Shown: positions 35,497 to 44,606 of the stretch, in pieces
Position numbering within the stretch: the stretch's first letter is position 1
How the letters are laid out: every line of letters starts with the position of its first letter
Assembly: GCF_001687105.1 (NCBI RefSeq)
Contig: NZ_CP014595.1
Span: forward strand, 2,803,001-2,867,000
Direction: 5' to 3'
Source of the DNA: Salipiger sp. CCB-MM3
GTDB taxonomy: Bacteria; Pseudomonadota; Alphaproteobacteria; Rhodobacterales; Rhodobacteraceae
DNA length: 64,000 bases
Notes under the pieces: model-generated
Told to the model about the DNA's origin: nothing
Seen by the model: the letters and a program-made list of their open reading frames with translations, nothing else
Databases searched by the model: none
Position numbers and translations under genes: made by a program

Positions 35497-35900
35497 GCTA
35501 TGCGATGTCCGGCGCGTTGCAGGCGGCGGTCTTCGCCGCGCTGCAGGGCGATGCCACGCTGGCCGAGCTGGTCGGCAGCAACATCTACGACGCGCTGCCC
35601 GCCGGAAACCTGCCGCCGCTCTACGTCACGCTCGGCGCGGAAGAGGCGCGCGACGCCTCGGATGTGGGCAGCCGCGGCGCTTGGCACGATCTCACCGTTG
35701 CCGTGGTGACTGAGGCGGCGGGCTTTGCGGCGGCCAAGACGGTGGCGGCGGCGGTCTCGGACGCGCTGCATGAGGCGGACCTGGCGCTGAGCCGCGGACG
35801 GTTGATCAGCCTGCGCTTTCGCCGTGCCCGCGCCCGCCGCGAGACCGGCGGTCTGCGCCGCATCGAAATGACATTCCGCGCGCGGCTTGAAGACGACTGA
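35493..35900 (+). CDS. GTA tail terminator (DUF3168, g8)
   Basis: A 135-residue DUF3168 protein, the phage tail-completion/terminator fold. 'MSGALQAAVFAALQGDATLA', 'IYDALPAGNLPPLYVTLG' and 'RRIEMTFRARLEDD' are the characteristic blocks. It caps the tail tube at its head-proximal end. The start overlaps the g7 stop. Confidence 0.88.
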   Translation: MSYAMSGALQAAVFAALQGDATLAELVGSNIYDALPAGNLPPLYVTLGAEEARDASDVGSRGAWHDLTVAVVTEAAGFAAAKTVAAAVSDALHEADLALSRGRLISLRFRRARARRETGGLRRIEMTFRARLEDD

Positions 35901-35926
35901 ACGCGCCAAATCAAGGAGTTGCGACA

Positions 35927-36349
35927 ATGGCTGCCCAGAACGGCAAGGACCTTCTGATCAAGCTCGACCTGACCGGCGACGGCCAGTTCGAGACCATGGC
36001 GGGGCTGCGCGCCACGCGGGTGAGTTTCAACGCCGAGAGCGTCGATGTGACCTCTCTGGAAAGCGCCGGAGGCTGGCGCGAACTGCTCGCCGGGGCCGGG
36101 GTAAAATCGGCCAATCTCTCGGGCTCGGGCGTGTTCAAGGACGCGGGCACCGACGAGCGCGCGCGGCAGATCTTCTTTGACGGAGAGACGCCGGATTTTC
36201 AGGTGATCATCCCCGATTTCGGCACCGTGGAGGGGCCGTTTCAACTCACCTCGATCGACTATGCCGGCAGCCACGACGGCGAGGCGACCTATGAGATCGC
36301 GCTCGCCTCGGCGGGGGCGCTGAGTTTCGTGCCGGCGGTGGAGGCCTAA
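35927..36349 (+). CDS. GTA major tail tube protein (g9)
   Basis: A 140-residue tail tube subunit: 'MAAQNGKDLLIKLDLTGDGQ', 'ESVDVTSLESAGGWRELLAG' and 'FELTSIDYAG'-like text (here 'PFQLTSIDYAGSHDGEATYE'). AAGGAG lies eight bases before the ATG. Hexameric rings stack to form the tube through which DNA leaves. Confidence 0.92.
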   Translation: MAAQNGKDLLIKLDLTGDGQFETMAGLRATRVSFNAESVDVTSLESAGGWRELLAGAGVKSANLSGSGVFKDAGTDERARQIFFDGETPDFQVIIPDFGTVEGPFQLTSIDYAGSHDGEATYEIALASAGALSFVPAVEA

Positions 36350-36673
36350 ATGTCGAACCCGTGGCGCGGAGAGGTGGCGCTGGAGATCGACGGCCAGCGC
36401 CATGTGATGCGGCTGACGCTGGGCGCGTTGGCCGAACTGGAGGCGATGCTGGAGGACGGCACGCTGCTTGATCTGGTGCGCCGTTTCGAAAGCGGCAGCT
36501 GTTCGACCCGCGACGTGCTCGCGCTGATCGTCGCGGGGCTGCGCGGGGGCGGCTGGCCGGGCACGGCGCAGGACCTCGTAAGCGCCGAGATCGGCGGCGG
36601 CCCGCTGCTGGCCGCGCGCGCGGCGGCGGAGCTGCTGGCGCATGCTTTCGCGCTGCCCGGAGAGACCGGATGA
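36350..36673 (+). CDS. GTA tail assembly protein (g10)
   Basis: A 107-residue protein of the GTA family tail-chaperone type (gene 10). 'WRGEVALEIDGQRHVMRLTL' then 'LGALAELEAMLEDGTLLDLV' are conserved. It starts on the base after the g9 stop and overlaps g10.1 by an ATGA. By position equivalent to the phage gpG-like tail assembly chaperone. Confidence 0.86.
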   Translation: MSNPWRGEVALEIDGQRHVMRLTLGALAELEAMLEDGTLLDLVRRFESGSCSTRDVLALIVAGLRGGGWPGTAQDLVSAEIGGGPLLAARAAAELLAHAFALPGETG

Positions 36674-36873
36674 GCGGCTTTGACTGGGCGGCGCTTTTGC
36701 GTGCGGCGGTCGAGCGGCTGGGGCTGCGCCCGGCGGAGTTCTGGGCGCTGACCCCCGCCGAACTGCGGCTGATGCTGGGGGGCGGCGGCGGGTCGCGCGC
36801 GATGGGCCGCGCCCGGCTGGAGGAATTGATCGCGGCCTTTCCGGACGCGGTGCAGGGAGATGGCGATGACTGA
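36670..36873 (+). CDS. GTA tail assembly chaperone (g10.1)
   Basis: A 67-residue protein, 'FDWAALLRAAVERLGLRPAE' followed by 'FWALTPAELRLMLGG', the small GTA/phage tail chaperone (rcc01693-like). It overlaps g10 at its start and g11 at its end. Small size makes it easy to miss, but the motif is distinctive. Confidence 0.85.
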   Translation: MSGFDWAALLRAAVERLGLRPAEFWALTPAELRLMLGGGGGSRAMGRARLEELIAAFPDAVQGDGDD

Positions 36874-37519
36874 GATGGATGATCTTGACCGGGCCCTCGA
36901 GGGGCTGGAGCAGAGCCTTGGCGGGGCCAGCACCATGGCGGCGGGGTTCGATGCGGAACTGAAGCGCATCCACCAGACGTTTTCCGCCACCGGGCGCGGC
37001 GCGTCAAAGCTCGAAGGCACGCTCAGCCGCTCGCTGGCACGGGCGTTTGATGGCGTGGTGTTCGGCGGCCGCAGCGCCTCCGAGGCGCTCGAGCAGGTGG
37101 CGCGCAGCGTGCGTGACAGTGCCTACCGCGCCGCGGTGCGCCCGGTGACCGACCATCTGGGCGGCGCTCTGGCCGCCGGGGTGACGCAGCTTTTCGGGGC
37201 GTTTTCGCCCTTTGCGCAGGGCGGCGCCTTCTCGCAGGGGCGGGTCACGCCCTTTGCCAGCGGCGGCGTCGTCAGCGGGCCGGTGCGCTTTCCCATGCGC
37301 GGCGGCACGGGCCTGATGGGCGAGGCGGGGCCCGAGGCGATCCTGCCGCTGTCGCGCGGTGCCGACGGGCGTCTTGGCGTGCGCGCCGAGGGACGCAGCC
37401 AGCCGGTCACCGTGGTGATGAACATCCAGACCCCCGACGTGCAGGGCTTTCAGCGCAGCCGCGCGCAGATCGCCGCGCAGATAAGCCGTGCGCTGTCGCA
37501 GGGCGCGCGCAACCGCTGA
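36866..37519 (+). CDS. GTA tape measure protein (g11)
   Basis: A 217-residue tail tape measure protein, much shorter than phage homologues, in line with the short GTA tail. 'LDRALEGLEQSLGGASTMAA' (helical) is followed by 'SLARAFDGVVFGGRSASEAL'. A Gly-rich tail follows with 'FAQGGAFSQGRVTPFASGGV' and 'GLMGEAGPEAILPLSRGADG', the classic C-terminal tape-measure signature. AGGGAG precedes the ATG at 36866; the ATG at 36860 overlaps that ribosome site and is less likely. Confidence 0.88.
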   Translation: MTEMDDLDRALEGLEQSLGGASTMAAGFDAELKRIHQTFSATGRGASKLEGTLSRSLARAFDGVVFGGRSASEALEQVARSVRDSAYRAAVRPVTDHLGGALAAGVTQLFGAFSPFAQGGAFSQGRVTPFASGGVVSGPVRFPMRGGTGLMGEAGPEAILPLSRGADGRLGVRAEGRSQPVTVVMNIQTPDVQGFQRSRAQIAAQISRALSQGARNR

Positions 37520-37529
37520 AGGAGCGATC

Positions 37530-38162
37530 ATGAGCTTTCACGAGATACGCTTTCCCGCCGACCTCAGCTTTGGCGCCATGGGCGGGCCAGAGCGCCGCAC
37601 CGATGTGGTCGAACTGAGCTCGGGCTTCGAAGAGCGCAACACCCCTTGGGCACAGTCGCGGCGGCGCTTCGATGCCGGGCTGGGGCTGCGCTCGCTGGAT
37701 CATATCGCGCAACTGCTGGCGTTCTTCGAGGCGCGGCGGGGGCAGCTTTATGGGTTTCGCTGGAAGGATTGGTCGGATTACGCCTCTTGCCTGCCATCGC
37801 AGAGCGTCTCTGCCGGGGATCAGGTGATCGCCCGCGGCGACGGCGCGACCCGCAGCTTCCAGCTCACCAAAACCTACCGCTCGGGCACGGCCACCTATGC
37901 GCGCGCCATCACCAAGCCGGTGGCCGGAACGGTGCTGGCGGCGGTGCAGGATGTTGCGATGCATGAGGGCGTACATTTCGAGGTAGACACCACCAGCGGC
38001 CTCGTCACCTTCGCCGAGCCGCCGCTGGCCGGGGCCGAGGTCAGCGCGGGCTTTGAGTTCGACGTGCCAGTGCGCTTCGACACCGACCGGATCAACGTCT
38101 CGGTCGCGAGCTTTCAGGCCGGACAGGTGCCCGATGTGCCGGTGGTCGAGGTGCGGGTCTGA
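37530..38162 (+). CDS. GTA distal tail protein (DUF2460, g12)
   Basis: A 210-residue DUF2460/TIGR02217 protein: 'FHEIRFPADLSFGAMGGPER', 'VELSSGFEERNTPWAQSRRR', 'LYGFRWKDWSDY' and 'VPVRFDTDRINVSVASFQAG'. Forms the ring joining tube to baseplate hub. The stop overlaps the g13 start by one base. AAGGAG is seven bases before the ATG. Confidence 0.92.
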   Translation: MSFHEIRFPADLSFGAMGGPERRTDVVELSSGFEERNTPWAQSRRRFDAGLGLRSLDHIAQLLAFFEARRGQLYGFRWKDWSDYASCLPSQSVSAGDQVIARGDGATRSFQLTKTYRSGTATYARAITKPVAGTVLAAVQDVAMHEGVHFEVDTTSGLVTFAEPPLAGAEVSAGFEFDVPVRFDTDRINVSVASFQAGQVPDVPVVEVRV

Positions 38163-39043
38163 TGGGCGCTGCAGAGCTTCACGCGCATCTGGCGGGCGGG
38201 CTGACCACCGTGGTGCGTTGCTGGGCGTTGACCCGGCGCGATGGTCTGCGCCTTGGCTTTACCGACCACGACCGCGCGCTGAGCTTCGACGGGCTGGAGT
38301 TCCGCGCCGACAGCGGGCTCAGCGCCAAGGCAGTGCAGCAGGCGACCGGGCTTTCGGTGGACAATTCCGAGGCGATGGGCGCGCTGTCGGATGCATCGCT
38401 CTCGGAGGCAGATATTGAGGCCGGGCGCTTTGATGATGCCGAGCTTGTCGCTTGGCTGGTCAACTGGGCCGACGTCAGCCAGCGCCGCATCCTGTTTCGC
38501 GGCACGCTGGGACAAATCCGGCGCGGCCCTTCGGCCTTTCATGCGGAACTGCGCGGGCTGACCGAGCGGCTGAACCGTCCCTTAGGGCGGGTCTACCACA
38601 AATCCTGCGCCGCGGTTCTGGGCGATGCGGCGTGCAAGTTCGATCTCAAGACTGCCGGTTATCTTGCTGAAACTGATATCATTTCAGTGGATGGATCGCA
38701 GAGCCTTTCGGTTGCGCTTCTGCCGGGGTTCGAGCTTGGCTGGTTCAGCCGTGGGCGGCTCGAGATGCTGAGCGGCGCCGCTGCGGGGCTGTCCGGAGGG
38801 ATCAAGCGTGACCGCCATATCGACGGGCTGCGGGTCATCGACCTGTGGGAGCCGCTGCGCGCGCCGCTTGCGCCGGGAGATCGCGTTCGGCTCACCGCGG
38901 GCTGCGACAAGATGTTCGAAAGCTGCCAGTTTAAATTCAACAACATCATAAACTTCCAAGGGTTTCCTGACGTGCCGGAAGAGGATTGGATGCTGACCCA
39001 TGCCAGCAGCGCATCGGTCACCGACGGCGGGTCGAGACGATGA
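38162..39043 (+). CDS. GTA baseplate hub protein (DUF2163/phage BR0599 family, g13)
   Basis: A 293-residue protein with an N-terminal DUF2163 region ('AELHAHLAGGLTTVVRCWAL', 'LGFTDHDRALSFDGLEFRAD') and a C-terminal phage BR0599-type region. Four cysteines in 'SCAAVLGDAACKFD' and 'AGCDKMFESC' are spaced as in hub proteins reported to hold an iron-sulfur cluster in RcGTA; that is recalled knowledge, with the cysteines seen directly. Overlaps g14 by ATGA. Confidence 0.9.
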   Translation: MGAAELHAHLAGGLTTVVRCWALTRRDGLRLGFTDHDRALSFDGLEFRADSGLSAKAVQQATGLSVDNSEAMGALSDASLSEADIEAGRFDDAELVAWLVNWADVSQRRILFRGTLGQIRRGPSAFHAELRGLTERLNRPLGRVYHKSCAAVLGDAACKFDLKTAGYLAETDIISVDGSQSLSVALLPGFELGWFSRGRLEMLSGAAAGLSGGIKRDRHIDGLRVIDLWEPLRAPLAPGDRVRLTAGCDKMFESCQFKFNNIINFQGFPDVPEEDWMLTHASSASVTDGGSRR

Positions 39044-39480
39044 GCCGCGCGCACGCAGTGGCGGTGGCCCGCAGCTGGATCGGCACGCCTTATCTGCATC
39101 AGGGATCGCGGCGCGGCGCGGGCTGCGACTGCCTCGGGCTGCTGCGCGGCGTCTGGCGCGAACTGCTGGGGCCAGAGCCCGAGCCGGTGCCGCGCTACAG
39201 CATGGACTGGTCGGAGCCGCAGGGCGAAGAGGCGCTGCTGCAGGCCGCCCTGCGCCACCTGCGCCCGAAAACCTTGGGCGATGAGTCCCCGGGCGATGTG
39301 CTTCTGTTCCGCATGCGCGCGGGCAGCGTCGCCAAGCATCTGGGGCTGCAGGCGCGCACTGGGGTCGATGCGTCCTTCATCCATGCCTACAGCGGCCATG
39401 GGGTGATCGAAAGCGCCCTCAGCGCCCCGTGGCGGCGGCGCATCGCGGCACGTTTTGCCCTTCCGATGGAGAACGACTGA
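39040..39480 (+). CDS. GTA NlpC/P60 family cell-wall peptidase (g14)
   Basis: A 146-residue NlpC/P60 endopeptidase. The catalytic Cys is in 'GAGCDCLGLLRGVW' (about residue 31), and the His is near 'SVAKHLGLQA'. It starts 'MSRAHAVAVARSWIGTPYLH'. It is thought to cut peptidoglycan during DNA entry into recipients. Overlaps g13 at its start and shares one base with g15. Confidence 0.92.
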   Translation: MSRAHAVAVARSWIGTPYLHQGSRRGAGCDCLGLLRGVWRELLGPEPEPVPRYSMDWSEPQGEEALLQAALRHLRPKTLGDESPGDVLLFRMRAGSVAKHLGLQARTGVDASFIHAYSGHGVIESALSAPWRRRIAARFALPMEND

Positions 39481-42400
39481 TGGCGACTATCCTCCTTTCC
39501 GCCGCGGGTGCGGCGCTTGGCAGCGCGGTGGGCGGCTCGGTGCTTGGCCTGTCGATGACCGCCGTTGGCCGCTTCATCGGCGCCGGTCTGGGGCGCGCTT
39601 TGGACCAGCGCCTGATGGGGGGCGGCTCGGAGACCGTCGAGACCGGGCGGATCGAGCGTTTCCGGCTCAGTGGCGCTGGCGAGGGCGCGGCGGTGTCGCA
39701 GGTGTTTGGCCGGATGCGCATCGGCGGGCAGGTGATCTGGGCCAGCGAGTTCCGCGAAGAGGTGAAGAAACAGACGGTCTCGAGCGGCGGCAAGGGCAGC
39801 CCGCGCAGCGAGACCACGGTGAAAAGCTACAGCTATTCGGTGAGCCTCGCTCTGGCGCTCTGCGAGGGCGAGATCACCGGGGTGAACCGTGTCTGGGCGG
39901 ATGGCAGTGAGATCGCGTTGCGCGATCTCAACATGCGCGTCTACAGCGGCAGCGACGATCAGCTGCCCGATCCCAAGATGGAGGCGGTCGAGGGCGCGGG
40001 ACTGGTGCCGGCCTATCGCGGCACCGCCTATGTGGTGATCGAGGATCTGCTGCTCGAACGCTTCGGCAACCGCGTGCCGCAGCTGAGTTTCGAGGTCACG
40101 CGACCAGAGCTTGCGGACGCCGAGGATGTGCCTCTGGCGATCCGCGGCGTGGCGATGATCCCCGGCACCGGCGAATATGCTTTGGCGACCCGGCCGGTCT
40201 ATCTCGATTACGGGGGCGGCGCGAAAGGCGCGGTCAATCTTAACACGCCCGCCGATGTCCCGGATTTCCTCGTGTCGCTGGATCAGCTGCGCGATGAGCT
40301 GCCCGCGTGCCGCGCCGCCTCGCTGGTGGTGAGCTGGTTTGGCGATGACCTGCGCTGCGGGAGTTGCGCGATCCGGCCCAAGCTGGAGCAGGCGGACTGG
40401 GACTCCGAGGAGATGCCGTGGCGGGTCTCGGGGCTGGGGCGCGATGCGGCGGGTCTGGTGCCGAGGCTGGAGGACCGTCCGGTCTATGGCGGCACGCCGT
40501 CGGACGCCTCGGTGATCGAGGCGCTGCAGGAGATGGCGGCGCGTGGGCTCGAGGTGGTCTATTACCCCTTCATCCTGATGGAGCAGATGGCGGGCAATGA
40601 TCTTCCCGACCCGTGGACCGGCGCCGAGGGGCAGCCGGTGCTGCCGTGGCGCGGCAGGATCACGCTGAGCGCGGCGCCGGGGCGTGCGCGCTCGCCCGAT
40701 GGCACGACGGCAGCGGAGGATGAGGTGGCGGCCTTCTTCGGCAGCGCCGCGGCGGCGGATTTCTCGGTGCAGGAAGGCGGCGTGAGCTACGCGGGGCCGG
40801 ATGAATGGTCGTTCCGGCGCTTCATCCTGCATCAGGCGGCGCTCTGCGCGGCAGCGGGCGGTGTTGCGGCCTTCTGCATCGGCTCGGAGATGCGCGGGCT
40901 GACGCAGATCCGCGGCGCTTCGGGCTTTCCCGCGGTGGCGGCGCTGCGCGCCTTGGCCGCCGAGTGCCGGGCGCTGCTGGGGCCGGAGGTGAAGATCGGC
41001 TATGCCGCCGATTGGAGCGAGTATTTCGGCTATCACCCGCAGGACGGCTCGGGCGATGTCTATTTCCATCTCGACCCGCTGTGGAGCGATCCGCAGATCG
41101 ATTTCATCGGCATCGACAATTACATGCCGCTGTCGGACTGGCGCGATGGTGACGATCATGCCGATGCCGCATGGGGGGCGATTTACGATCCCGGATACCT
41201 CATGTCGAACGTCGAGGGCGGCGAGGGGTTCGACTGGTATTACCCCAGCGCCGAGGCCCGCGAGGCGCAGCGCCGCGTTGCGATCACCGATGGCGCGCAT
41301 GGCGAGCCGTGGGTCTATCGCTACAAGGATTTGCGCAGCTGGTGGTCGAACCTGCACCACGAGCGGATCGGCGGTGTGCGGCAGGCGCCGCCGACCGGTT
41401 GGGAGCCGCAAAGCAAGCCGATCTGGTTCACCGAACTGGGCTGCGCCGCCATCGACAAGGGCGCCAACCAGCCCAATAAATTCCTCGATCCGAAAAGCTC
41501 TGAGAGCCTTCTTCCGCATTATTCCAATGGCTTGCGGGACGATCTTATGCAGCGCCAGTACCTGCGTGCGATCCATGCCCATTGGAATGACCCGGCGCAT
41601 AACCCGGTCTCGGAGGTCTATGGCGGGCCGATGCTCGACATGTCCAAGGCGCTGGTCTGGGCGTGGGATGCGCGGCCGTTTCCGTGGTTTCCGGGGCTCG
41701 AGGATCTGTGGAGCGATGGCGGCAACTACCGGCGCGGGCATTGGCTGAACGGGCGCTGCTCGGCGCGCACGCTGGCGTCGGTGGTGGCCGAGGTCTGCAC
41801 CGCTGCCGGGGTGCCGCAGTTCGACGTGAGCCGCCTCTGGGGCTGGGTGCGCGGCTATCAGATCGACCGTGTGGGCGATGCGCGAAGCGCGCTGCAGGGG
41901 CTCTTACTGGCGCATGGGGTGGATGCGATCGAACGCGACGGTGTGCTGCTGTTCCTGCCGCGCCGGGGCCGGGCTGCGGTGGCGCTGGACCTGAGCGATC
42001 TGGTGCATGACGGCGATGACGAGGGGGATCTGCGGCAGACCCGTGCCGCCGAGGCCGAGATGTCGGGGCGGCTGCGGCTGCGCTTTGTCGAGGCCGAGGG
42101 CGATCACGCCATCGCCGCCGAGGAGGTGGTGCTGCCCGACGAGGGCACCCATGCGGTGGCCGAGAGCGAACTGCCGCTGTCGCTGAGCCGGGCCGAGGGG
42201 AGGATGATCCTCGAGCGTTGGCTGGCCGAGGCGCGGATCGCGCGGGACACGCTGGACTTCAGCCTGCCGCCGTCGCGGCTCGAGCTCGGTGCGGGCGACA
42301 TCGTCTCGCTGCCATCCCCCTCGGGCGTCACGCGGATGCGTATCGACCGGGTGGAGATCGGCGACAGCCAGCGCATCGAGGCGGTGCGGATCGAGCCCGA

Positions 42401-43391
42401 CACCTATCTTCCTGCACACATGCAGGACAGCGCGCCGCTGCTGCGGCCCTTCGCGGCGCCGGTTCCGGTGCTGCCGCTGTTCCTCGATCTGCCGTTGATG
42501 AGCGGCGCGGAGGTGCCCCATGCGCCGCATCTTGCGCTGACCGCGCAGCCTTGGCCGGGCAGCGTCGCGGTTTATGACGCGCCAAGCGATGCGGACTACG
42601 TGCTGAACGAGATTCTCGCCGCGCGCGCCACCGTGGGGCGCACCGAAACGCCGCTTTTCGCAGCGCCGCCGGGACGGATCGACCGCGGCGACGCGCTGCA
42701 ACTGCGGCTGACGTCCGGCGCGCTGCAGTCGGTGGAAGAGGCGGCGTTTCTGGCCGGTGCCAATCTGATGGCCATCGGTGACGGCAGCCCGGGCAACTGG
42801 GAAGTGCTGCAGTTCCGCGATGCGCAACTGGCCGAGCCGGGCGTGTGGTTCGTCTCGCACCGGCTGCGCGGTCAGGCGGGCAGCGACGGGCTGATGCCCG
42901 AGGTCTGGCCGGTGGGCTCATGGGTGGTGCTGCTCGACGGCGCGCCGCAGCAGATCGCGCTGGCGGCGGCGCAGCGGCGGCAGGCGCGGCATTACCGCAT
43001 CGGACCCGCGCGGCGCGGCTATGACGATCCGAGCTATGTGCACCGGGTGCTGGCGTTTGATGGCAACGGGCTGCGGCCCTACCGACCAGCGCATCTGCGC
43101 GCGGATTTTGGCGCGGGTGGGCTGTCAGTCAGCTGGATTCGGCGCACCCGGATCGAGGGCGATGATTGGGATCTGCCCGAGGTTCCCCTGGGCGAGGAAA
43201 GCGAGAGCTATCTCATTCGCGTCACGCAGGGGGAGACGCTGATCCGCGAGGCGTTTTCCGGCGTCCCGTCTTGGAGTTACGATCCGGCGATTGATGGGCT
43301 TTCGGGGGCGTTCGAGCTGCGCGTGGCACAAGTGTCGGCGCGCTATGGGCCAGGGCCTTTCGCGACGCTGGCGCTGTCGGCCGGAGAGTGA
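39480..43391 (+). CDS. GTA megatron / host-interaction tail protein (TIM-barrel, g15)
   Basis: A 1303-residue protein, the largest of the cluster. Residues 1-60 form a hydrophobic Gly/Ala-rich lead ('ILLSAAGAALGSAVGGSVLG'). The GTA TIM-barrel/glycoside-hydrolase-like domain spans about residues 440-740 ('YAADWSEYFGYHPQDGSGDV', 'IDFIGIDNYMPLSDW', 'PIWFTELGCAAIDKGANQPN'). Phage tail_3-like and C-terminal beta domains follow. In RcGTA it forms the central fibre of the baseplate and contacts the recipient surface. Intact length supports function. It is the last gene of the head-tail cluster; ghsA/ghsB spikes and lysis genes are not in this window. Confidence 0.94.
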   Translation: MATILLSAAGAALGSAVGGSVLGLSMTAVGRFIGAGLGRALDQRLMGGGSETVETGRIERFRLSGAGEGAAVSQVFGRMRIGGQVIWASEFREEVKKQTVSSGGKGSPRSETTVKSYSYSVSLALALCEGEITGVNRVWADGSEIALRDLNMRVYSGSDDQLPDPKMEAVEGAGLVPAYRGTAYVVIEDLLLERFGNRVPQLSFEVTRPELADAEDVPLAIRGVAMIPGTGEYALATRPVYLDYGGGAKGAVNLNTPADVPDFLVSLDQLRDELPACRAASLVVSWFGDDLRCGSCAIRPKLEQADWDSEEMPWRVSGLGRDAAGLVPRLEDRPVYGGTPSDASVIEALQEMAARGLEVVYYPFILMEQMAGNDLPDPWTGAEGQPVLPWRGRITLSAAPGRARSPDGTTAAEDEVAAFFGSAAAADFSVQEGGVSYAGPDEWSFRRFILHQAALCAAAGGVAAFCIGSEMRGLTQIRGASGFPAVAALRALAAECRALLGPEVKIGYAADWSEYFGYHPQDGSGDVYFHLDPLWSDPQIDFIGIDNYMPLSDWRDGDDHADAAWGAIYDPGYLMSNVEGGEGFDWYYPSAEAREAQRRVAITDGAHGEPWVYRYKDLRSWWSNLHHERIGGVRQAPPTGWEPQSKPIWFTELGCAAIDKGANQPNKFLDPKSSESLLPHYSNGLRDDLMQRQYLRAIHAHWNDPAHNPVSEVYGGPMLDMSKALVWAWDARPFPWFPGLEDLWSDGGNYRRGHWLNGRCSARTLASVVAEVCTAAGVPQFDVSRLWGWVRGYQIDRVGDARSALQGLLLAHGVDAIERDGVLLFLPRRGRAAVALDLSDLVHDGDDEGDLRQTRAAEAEMSGRLRLRFVEAEGDHAIAAEEVVLPDEGTHAVAESELPLSLSRAEGRMILERWLAEARIARDTLDFSLPPSRLELGAGDIVSLPSPSGVTRMRIDRVEIGDSQRIEAVRIEPDTYLPAHMQDSAPLLRPFAAPVPVLPLFLDLPLMSGAEVPHAPHLALTAQPWPGSVAVYDAPSDADYVLNEILAARATVGRTETPLFAAPPGRIDRGDALQLRLTSGALQSVEEAAFLAGANLMAIGDGSPGNWEVLQFRDAQLAEPGVWFVSHRLRGQAGSDGLMPEVWPVGSWVVLLDGAPQQIALAAAQRRQARHYRIGPARRGYDDPSYVHRVLAFDGNGLRPYRPAHLRADFGAGGLSVSWIRRTRIEGDDWDLPEVPLGEESESYLIRVTQGETLIREAFSGVPSWSYDPAIDGLSGAFELRVAQVSARYGPGPFATLALSAGE

Positions 43392-43526
43392 GACCTGAGA
43401 GTGAGACCCGCGGCGCAGGGCAATCGGCGCTTTCATCTCCGCCCGCGATCCCCTAGATCACGGTTTTGCATTTCGGCGCGCCGCGCCTATCTGCTAGACT
43501 GCTGGGCAACCGCACGGAGGATTCCA

Positions 43527-44345
43527 ATGGCCAAGACCCGCGCCAAGATCGCCGAACTCGACCCTGTCTGGGCCCGGATCATCCACGAGGCCGAAGAGGT
43601 CGTGGCCGCCGAGCCGCTGCTTGGGGGCTCGGTGCATTATTCGATCCTGCACCATCCCACCATAGAGCGGGCTTTGGCCTATCGGATCTCGCTCAAGCTG
43701 GCCAATGGCGAGATGTCCGAGCAAATCCTGCGTGAGATCTGCGACGAGGCCTACAGCATGGACCCCTCGCTGGCACTGAAGGCGCGCGCCGACATTCAGG
43801 CCACTTATGAGCGTGACCCGGCCTGCCACCGCTATCTGCAGCCGCTGCTCTACTTCAAGGGCTTTCAGGCGATCCAGAGCCAGCGCGTGGCGAACTGGCT
43901 GTGGACCCAAGGCCGTCGCGATCTGTCGTATTTTTTCCAGATGCGCTCGTCCGAGGTGTTCGGCGTCGACATTCACCCGGCGGCGAAGATCGGCAAGGGC
44001 ATCATGATCGACCACGCGCATTCCATCGTCATCGGTGAGACGGCGGTGGTGGGCGATGACGTGTCGATCCTGCACTCGGTGACGCTGGGCGGCACCGGCA
44101 AGGAAGACGAGGACCGTCACCCCAAGATCGGCAATGGCGTGCTGATCGGCGCAGGGGCCAAGGTGCTCGGCAATATCAAGGTCGGCTGCGGCTCGCGCAT
44201 TGCCGCGGGTTCGGTGGTTCTGGCCGAGGTGCCGCCGTGCAAGACCGTGGCGGGCGTGCCTGCCAAGATCGTCGGCGAGGCGGGCTGCGATCAGCCCTCG
44301 CGCTCGATGGACCAGAAGCTGACCGGCTGCAATTGCAGCGAGTGA
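43527..44345 (+). CDS. cysE: Serine O-acetyltransferase
   Basis: A 272-residue enzyme that acetylates L-serine from acetyl-CoA, the first step of cysteine synthesis. An N-terminal helical domain ('DPVWARIIHEAEEVVAAEPL', 'HYSILHHPTIERALAYRISL') precedes a left-handed beta-helix of hexapeptide repeats ('AAKIGKGIMIDHAHSIVIGE', 'SILHSVTLGGTGKEDEDRHP', 'GVLIGAGAKVLGNIKVGCGS'). The catalytic Asp/His are in 'FGVDIHP' and 'DHAHS'. CGGAGG precedes the ATG. I recall cysE as a frequent neighbour of GTA clusters in Rhodobacterales. Terminator at 44371. Confidence 0.95.
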   Translation: MAKTRAKIAELDPVWARIIHEAEEVVAAEPLLGGSVHYSILHHPTIERALAYRISLKLANGEMSEQILREICDEAYSMDPSLALKARADIQATYERDPACHRYLQPLLYFKGFQAIQSQRVANWLWTQGRRDLSYFFQMRSSEVFGVDIHPAAKIGKGIMIDHAHSIVIGETAVVGDDVSILHSVTLGGTGKEDEDRHPKIGNGVLIGAGAKVLGNIKVGCGSRIAAGSVVLAEVPPCKTVAGVPAKIVGEAGCDQPSRSMDQKLTGCNCSE

Positions 44346-44370
44346 GCGGTTTCAGGATCGCGAAATAGAG

Positions 44371-44402
44371 AAAGGCGCGGACCTCGGGGTCCGCGCCTTT
44401 TG
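44371..44402 (+). terminator. Rho-independent terminator after cysE
   Basis: AAAGGCGCGGACC-TCGG-GGTCCGCGCCTTTTG: a 13-base perfect stem, 25 bases after the cysE stop. Confidence 0.9.
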
Positions 44403-44425
44403 CGTTGTCGTGGTGACCTGATCCA

Positions 44426-44581
44426 CCCGGAATCAAGGCGAAGCCGCCGGGTGAGCGCCGGCCCGTCCCGGCGGGCTGGCGCTTTGGCATCCGCGCGCTT
44501 GGCTCAGATGTCGTCAGGACTTGGCCTCGATAAACCGCCCATGTCAGACGCTGCAGCGCCACCCCAACGGGCCAGCGCTCA
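44426..44581. repeat. Dispersed intergenic repeat, type A copy 2
   Basis: Shares ordered blocks with 7576-7772: ATCAAGGCGAAGCCGCCGGG (44432-44451), GGCGGGCTGGCGCTTTGGC (44470-44488), ATAAACCGCCCATGTCA (44530-44546) and AGCGCCACCCCA (44556-44567). Like copy 1 it lies between a strong terminator and the 3' end of a convergent minus-strand gene. Confidence 0.7.
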
Positions 44582-44606
44582 CCCGCCTTGTTCCGGTGCG
44601 TGCGGG

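Noticed and set aside
39387..41741. Long minus-strand open frame under GTA g15
   Set aside because: Mirror of the g15 coding frame in high-G+C DNA; no motifs or ribosome site.
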